Shown in pieces: positions 21,040 through 25,125 of a stretch of 25,125 nucleotides of DNA; position 1 is the stretch's first letter; every line of letters begins with the position of its first letter. The notes under the pieces were generated by a model. It saw nothing but the letters and a program-made list of their open reading frames with translations. It was not told the origin of the DNA and did not search any database. Made by a program: the position numbers and the translations under genes. This stretch comes from a virus. The stretch covers positions 1 to 25,125 of the IMG/VR virus record IMGVR_UViG_3300003691_000047. One strand, 5' to 3'.

Positions 21040-24000
21040 GAGTCGGCTTATTGGAAATTATTAATGCCACTCATGTTACTGTGGACTGGCTTTTTGAGTG
21101 CAACGGTAATTACTGGACGTTTGGTGATGCTGGTTCGTTTGGTGGTAACATTTATGAGTCAAAGATTATTACAGAGACATTTTCAGGGGTGTCAGAACAC
21201 CGATGCAATCCGGCTGATAATCTCATACCGCCAAATGAAACAAGATTCTCAATTGCAGGTGAAAAAACAGATTTTTCAGCTCCTTCATTTATTAGGAAAG
21301 ATTTAACGATCCGGATGTTGATTGATGGTGTTGAGAAGGTCGCATGGGGATTTTATGTTAAGTCCTGTTATTATTCATATGGCCGGTTTAATTTTTCATG
21401 TGAGGATTTTCTCCAGAAATATATGTTTAATTCTGAATTTCCGAATACAGAACTATTAAGCGGTTTCAACTCGACTTCTGCAAAATTCTCAGGGTCTGAC
21501 AAAGCGTGTATTCCGGAAGTCTTTGGCACTCCTTATGCACCGTTAAGGCCGATACCATATGATGATGAATGGCTTTATGTTTTGGGCATGGCGGGCACAT
21601 ATTCGATTGAAAAAGCTGCAAGCCCGGTGGATTTTGATTTTAGTTCTGAATATCTGACTCCGGAACATATGTTTACTCAGTCTGAAATAAACGGGCTGCA
21701 GGTGTTTGCGAATGATTTAGGTGCCGGAGGCGTCAATTCCCCCTTTATTTCAGCTAAAAAGATTTGTGACCTTCCGACACAGTTCTCAAAATCTGATACT
21801 GCTTTAATGACAAGTCCGGCTGATATTATATCAAGTGTCCTTCAGAAATTAGGTTTGCCAGTGGGGCTGATTGATACTACCGGAACTTTTGCCGCGTCAA
21901 AATCTCTGATGGGCACACAGGGTGTTTCATTTGATATTGCTTTTACGACACGTGAAGAGGCGATAAAAGTTCTTTGTAAGCTTTTGCTTTCCTGTAATTG
22001 CATATTGCTCAGGACCGACAAGGTTCTTTTGATTCCTCTTGAGGATGATGTTGCAGTTAAGACACTTACCCGGGATCATATAAAGGATTTTTCATTTTCT
22101 CCTAAGATATACAATGATGAGTACGATGCCGGTTATGTTCAATATTATACCGGTATTCAGGCCGGTGATCCGGAAGAAATACCGATTGCAATTAATGGTG
22201 TTGATTACAGCAATATTTCGAGTGAAAAATTATTATTGCCGTATATGTCTGATTCTCAGATCATCCAGAAACTTGCGATTATCCATTATCGAAGAAAATA
22301 TTTACAAACAGGATCGGTATCCTTTCAATCAAATTTTTCACTGCTTGATTTGCAGCCGGGAGACAGGCTTATAATTTCTGATGATCTGTATGAAGATTAT
22401 CAGAATGTTTACGTTGACAGTATAAATATTAAACCTGATCTCTCATTGAGTATTACGTGTAGCGTTTACAGTGAGGTAATAGGCGATTTAACAGATTATT
22501 CTCCGGCAGTGGTTACGCATGCAACGGATAACAGTCCTGGTATCGTGCCTTTGGCTGACCGTTGGTTGAAGCCGGTTTATACTCGATCTGCGACACTTCC
22601 GGAAACCCCAGCTGGTGATTCCCCGGCAGGATGGTCGGCAACAATACCGACTGGGGCTGATTTGCTGTATGAATCCGTTGCATGGTTTGGAAATAACAAC
22701 AAGCTGCTTGCCGGTGAGGTATGGAGTGTTCCGATTCAGAAAGAAGGTTTGCAGGGCGTTCCGGGCCTTCAGGGTGTACAAGGTGAGGACGGCGATCAGG
22801 GCATTCAAGGTGTTGCCGGCACAAACGGAAATACATCATATTTTCATGTAAAATATGCAGACGACGAAACCGGCACAAACATGAACGAGTCCGGAGGGGA
22901 TTATATTGGCACATATGTTGATTTTACAGCCGCCGATAGTGCAATCCCTGGCACATATAATTGGGTGCTTACAAAGGGCGTTCAGGGTGTTGCCGGTGAA
23001 CATGGGATTCCAGGTGAAAATGGCAGCAATGGTCAGACGTCATATTTACACATTAAATACAGTGATAACGGAACCACATTTACAGGGAATACCGGTGAAG
23101 ATGTTGGTGATTATATCGGAACATATGTGGATTTCGTGCAAGCTGATAGCACTGTTTTTTCTGCTTATTCATGGAAGAAAATCGCGGGTGCCCCTGGTGC
23201 GACCGGTGACACCGGTCCGGGGTTAACATATACCGGCGAATGGTCGAACACTTCGCAGTATTATGCAACGTCCGTAAAAAGAGACGTTGTTAAATCAGAT
23301 AATAATTTTTACGCCTGCAAAGGCACCCATGTAAATATAGCCGTTACAAATACGACATATTGGGAGGCTGTACCGGCATTTCAAAGCATAGCCACCGGCA
23401 TTTTACTTGCTGATGATGCAACAATTTTAAGAAGTCTTGTCATAGGCACAAGTACAGATAACGCACATCTTGAAAATTGTGCTATCAGATCAGGTATGAC
23501 AAGCCCTGATAATGGAACCGGGTTTTATATCGGGCGGCATGGCGGCAAAGCGGTTGCAAGCTTTATCAGTGATGACGGAGCAGGTTTTAAAATAAAAGCA
23601 GACGGAACAACAGAATTTTTAGGGATTACAGGTGATAACACAAAGACTGCTATCGATGGCGGCATTGTTACAACAGGTTCCATAAGGGATGCCGATGAAA
23701 ACCTTGTAATTGATTTTTCCACGGCTACAATGATAATAAAAAAAGAATCTGGGTTGTTGATTGATTCAAATGCCGGAATGACTGTTAATGGTGATATAAA
23801 TATTAATAGTCAGGGCAAGTTAAATGTTGGTTTTGGCGGTGAAATTAATTGTGATGGCAGTATAAATATGTATAGTGGCCACTTAACATTGATGGCGGAT
23901 GGTAGCGGACAAACAAGCGAATTAATTTTAGGCACTGGCTCAAATATTACCGCACGTATAGGTTCTGAACCGTTCACAAATATAGGCATGTATATAATGC

Positions 24001-24437
24001 CTGAATATACAGCAAATCAATATTTAAGTATCGGCACATCTTCAAAAAAATGGAAGGATATATCTCTTGTTGCGTCAAGTACCTTACAGATTTTAGGCGG
24101 AACATCATTGACAATTACCGGAACAACAATAAATCAAACCGGAACAACAGTAAATTTGACCGGTTCGTCTGCATTAAACCTGAATACCAGTGGCACTACA
24201 ACCATAACAGCAGCAACAAGCATTCATCAAACCGTAGGGGCAACAACAGTTTCAATAAAAAACGGCGGAATATTTGTATTTAAGGGACTTAGAACGTTGA
24301 CAACACACGGGTTCGGTAATGCTGCCGATGCTGTACTGTTGCCAAGTACAGGCGATTCTTATTTATACAAAATCGGTGAGGTAACTTATCGCAGATACCG
24401 AAGGGCAGGCGGAACTTTTTATTCTGTAGTCTTTTAA
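21036..24437 (+). CDS. Tail tip / central fiber protein with collagen-like repeats
   Basis: This gene encodes 1133 residues from ATG 21036. Residues 1-490 look like a phage tip hub: VDWLFECNGNYWTFGDAGSF at the start, YVKSCYYSYGRFNFSCEDFL, and LDLQPGDRLIISDDLYEDYQ with a VDSINIKPDLSLSITCSVYS segment. From residue 571 collagen-like G-x-y triplets begin (GLQGVPGLQGVQGEDGDQ and so on). Two similar units of about 65 residues follow, each with TSYxHxKYxD and DYIGTYVDF, separated by a second triplet run; a third run lies at about 716-728. A YTGEWSNTSQYYATSVKRDV module (730-780), with a final YWEAV, resembles carbohydrate-binding modules common in tail fibers. The C-terminal 350 residues are Thr/Gly-rich beta repeats (TITGTTINQTGTTVNLTGSS). 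It would contact the host surface. No Sec-dependent signal or intramolecular S74 chaperone is seen. Confidence 0.78.
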   Translation: MRVGLLEIINATHVTVDWLFECNGNYWTFGDAGSFGGNIYESKIITETFSGVSEHRCNPADNLIPPNETRFSIAGEKTDFSAPSFIRKDLTIRMLIDGVEKVAWGFYVKSCYYSYGRFNFSCEDFLQKYMFNSEFPNTELLSGFNSTSAKFSGSDKACIPEVFGTPYAPLRPIPYDDEWLYVLGMAGTYSIEKAASPVDFDFSSEYLTPEHMFTQSEINGLQVFANDLGAGGVNSPFISAKKICDLPTQFSKSDTALMTSPADIISSVLQKLGLPVGLIDTTGTFAASKSLMGTQGVSFDIAFTTREEAIKVLCKLLLSCNCILLRTDKVLLIPLEDDVAVKTLTRDHIKDFSFSPKIYNDEYDAGYVQYYTGIQAGDPEEIPIAINGVDYSNISSEKLLLPYMSDSQIIQKLAIIHYRRKYLQTGSVSFQSNFSLLDLQPGDRLIISDDLYEDYQNVYVDSINIKPDLSLSITCSVYSEVIGDLTDYSPAVVTHATDNSPGIVPLADRWLKPVYTRSATLPETPAGDSPAGWSATIPTGADLLYESVAWFGNNNKLLAGEVWSVPIQKEGLQGVPGLQGVQGEDGDQGIQGVAGTNGNTSYFHVKYADDETGTNMNESGGDYIGTYVDFTAADSAIPGTYNWVLTKGVQGVAGEHGIPGENGSNGQTSYLHIKYSDNGTTFTGNTGEDVGDYIGTYVDFVQADSTVFSAYSWKKIAGAPGATGDTGPGLTYTGEWSNTSQYYATSVKRDVVKSDNNFYACKGTHVNIAVTNTTYWEAVPAFQSIATGILLADDATILRSLVIGTSTDNAHLENCAIRSGMTSPDNGTGFYIGRHGGKAVASFISDDGAGFKIKADGTTEFLGITGDNTKTAIDGGIVTTGSIRDADENLVIDFSTATMIIKKESGLLIDSNAGMTVNGDININSQGKLNVGFGGEINCDGSINMYSGHLTLMADGSGQTSELILGTGSNITARIGSEPFTNIGMYIMPEYTANQYLSIGTSSKKWKDISLVASSTLQILGGTSLTITGTTINQTGTTVNLTGSSALNLNTSGTTTITAATSIHQTVGATTVSIKNGGIFVFKGLRTLTTHGFGNAADAVLLPSTGDSYLYKIGEVTYRRYRRAGGTFYSVVF
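22746..23220 (+). repeat. Collagen-like triplets and a duplicated ~65-residue domain in the fiber gene
   Basis: Three collagen-like G-x-y runs (from about 22746, 22978 and 23188) alternate with two related domains, TSYFHVKYADDETG...DYIGTYVDFTAADS and TSYLHIKYSDNGTT...DYIGTYVDFVQADS. The duplication is seen at the protein level; the DNA copies have drifted apart, so the event is not recent. Confidence 0.75.
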
Positions 24438-24468
24438 TTTTTAACTTAATTATAAAGGACTTTTTATC

Positions 24469-24660
24469 ATGGAAAACCAGGACACACAAAATATAGCAAA
24501 CGAAGGCACACAGGCATTATCACTGTCAGTTAAAACACATATCGGGGATTTAACCTTTCAGTTATTAGGGGCACAAAACACGATTGAAAGTTTAAATCAG
24601 ACTGTTTCTGACCTGCAAAACCAGCTTGCCGAGGCATTGGGCAAGCAAGAAAAAAAATGA
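24469..24660 (+). CDS. Small coiled-coil protein after the fiber gene
   Basis: This gene encodes 63 residues from ATG 24469; AAAGGAC lies at 24457-24461 upstream. The C-terminal half, QLLGAQNTIESLNQTVSDLQ and NQLAEALGKQEKK, has clear heptads, so a short coiled-coil oligomer is likely. It is placed between the tip protein and the next fiber-like gene, where fiber accessory or chaperone proteins are common. No family recognised. Confidence 0.6.
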   Translation: MENQDTQNIANEGTQALSLSVKTHIGDLTFQLLGAQNTIESLNQTVSDLQNQLAEALGKQEKK

Positions 24661-24687
24661 TAAGGACTATAATTCAAGGAATTTAAT

Positions 24688-25125
24688 ATGCCAAATTATA
24701 TAAGTTCAAATGATGGAAATTGGGGTGATTCGTCAACATGGGGCGGGACTGGTGTGCCAGGGGATGGGGATACTGCTGTTATCGGGCATACTGTTACGGT
24801 TGATCAGGACACTATAATTGGCACGTCTCCAAGTGACACAACAACTGATGTTGTTGCAATTACAGGTAACGGATTATTAATTGTTGATACAGATATATCG
24901 TTTATAATTAGAGGCAATGTTTTGGGTGATGTTGGCGCTTCTAATAACACTAAGGATTGTATGGTTGTTAACGCAGGTGGCGCTATTATCTTTGATGCTA
25001 CTCAAGCCGCTACGCCTACTACAAAATACACCATGGAATTCGGGCAGTACGCAACATTAAGCACCAACGGAACACCAGAAAAAAGATGCTATCTTGGTGC
25101 AAATAACGGGTCTGGGCGAATGGAC
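24688..25125 (+). CDS. Beta-helix tail-spike-like protein, N-terminal part (runs off the window)
   Basis: The gene starts at ATG 24688, preceded by CAAGGA, and stays open to the window end (146 codons, no stop). The visible N-terminus, SSNDGNWGDSSTWGGTGVPG then DGDTAVIGHTVTVDQD (about 4-40), has the WGDxxTWxGxxxPGxGDxxxI pattern of G8-like and other parallel beta-helix surface proteins, and continues with short strands separated by turns (GNGLLIVDTDISFIIRGNVL). In this position it is most likely a second receptor-binding spike or fiber. The active or binding part lies outside the window. Confidence 0.65.
   Translation, partial: MPNYISSNDGNWGDSSTWGGTGVPGDGDTAVIGHTVTVDQDTIIGTSPSDTTTDVVAITGNGLLIVDTDISFIIRGNVLGDVGASNNTKDCMVVNAGGAIIFDATQAATPTTKYTMEFGQYATLSTNGTPEKRCYLGANNGSGRMD

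Overview
The window is most of the right-hand (late) part of a Mu-like transposable prophage, about 25 kb, with every supported gene on the + strand. The head and DNA-packaging genes follow the order of phage Mu: small terminase, large terminase, portal, F-like minor head protein, G-like morphogenesis protein, I protease with nested Z scaffold, T-like major capsid protein, then connector proteins. The tail genes are of the long flexible kind: tube protein, assembly chaperones, a 1306-residue tape measure, tail tip and fibers. A Mu-type head joined to a siphovirus tail is the arrangement of the B3/D3112-like transposable phages. Part of the transposition end and both prophage ends lie outside the window.

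The host cannot be read directly. Moderate GC, spread-out palindromic intergenic repeats of types I associate with sulfate-reducing deltaproteobacteria (Desulfobacterota), and an apparent selenocysteine codon together suggest such a host. This is inference.

Layout. 1-1673: end of an early gene, a small SH3/KOW-like protein, an ASCH-domain protein, and a four-pass membrane protein with a helix-turn-helix-like tail. 1727-2044: the Mor/C-type late activator. 2061-3929: a strikingly AT-rich NACHT-family NTPase, probably anti-phage defence cargo, placed between the activator and the late operon. 3930-4139: a leader with an 11-bp inverted repeat that overlaps the next ribosome site. 4140-5547: a putative M15-type endolysin and small lysis-region proteins. 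5549-14750: packaging, head and connector genes. 14750-21039: tail tube, chaperones, tape measure and a minor tail protein. 21036-25125: a large tip/fiber protein with collagen-like repeats, a small coiled-coil protein, and the start of a beta-helix tail spike that runs off the end.

The most unusual observations are these. (1) The F-like minor head gene is interrupted by an in-frame UGA exactly where the family's GWGCxC motif has its first cysteine; the frame continues for 66 conserved-looking codons, and a hairpin with a GU-bearing apical loop lies at the right distance to act as a bacterial SECIS, so this looks like a phage structural selenoprotein. (2) A NACHT defence-type NTPase is carried by the phage. 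(3) The T-like major capsid protein carries an N-terminal extension that looks like a Sec signal peptide. (4) The phage has been colonised by at least three families of small repeats, one of them inserted in frame inside a gene and another placed four times directly upstream of structural genes.
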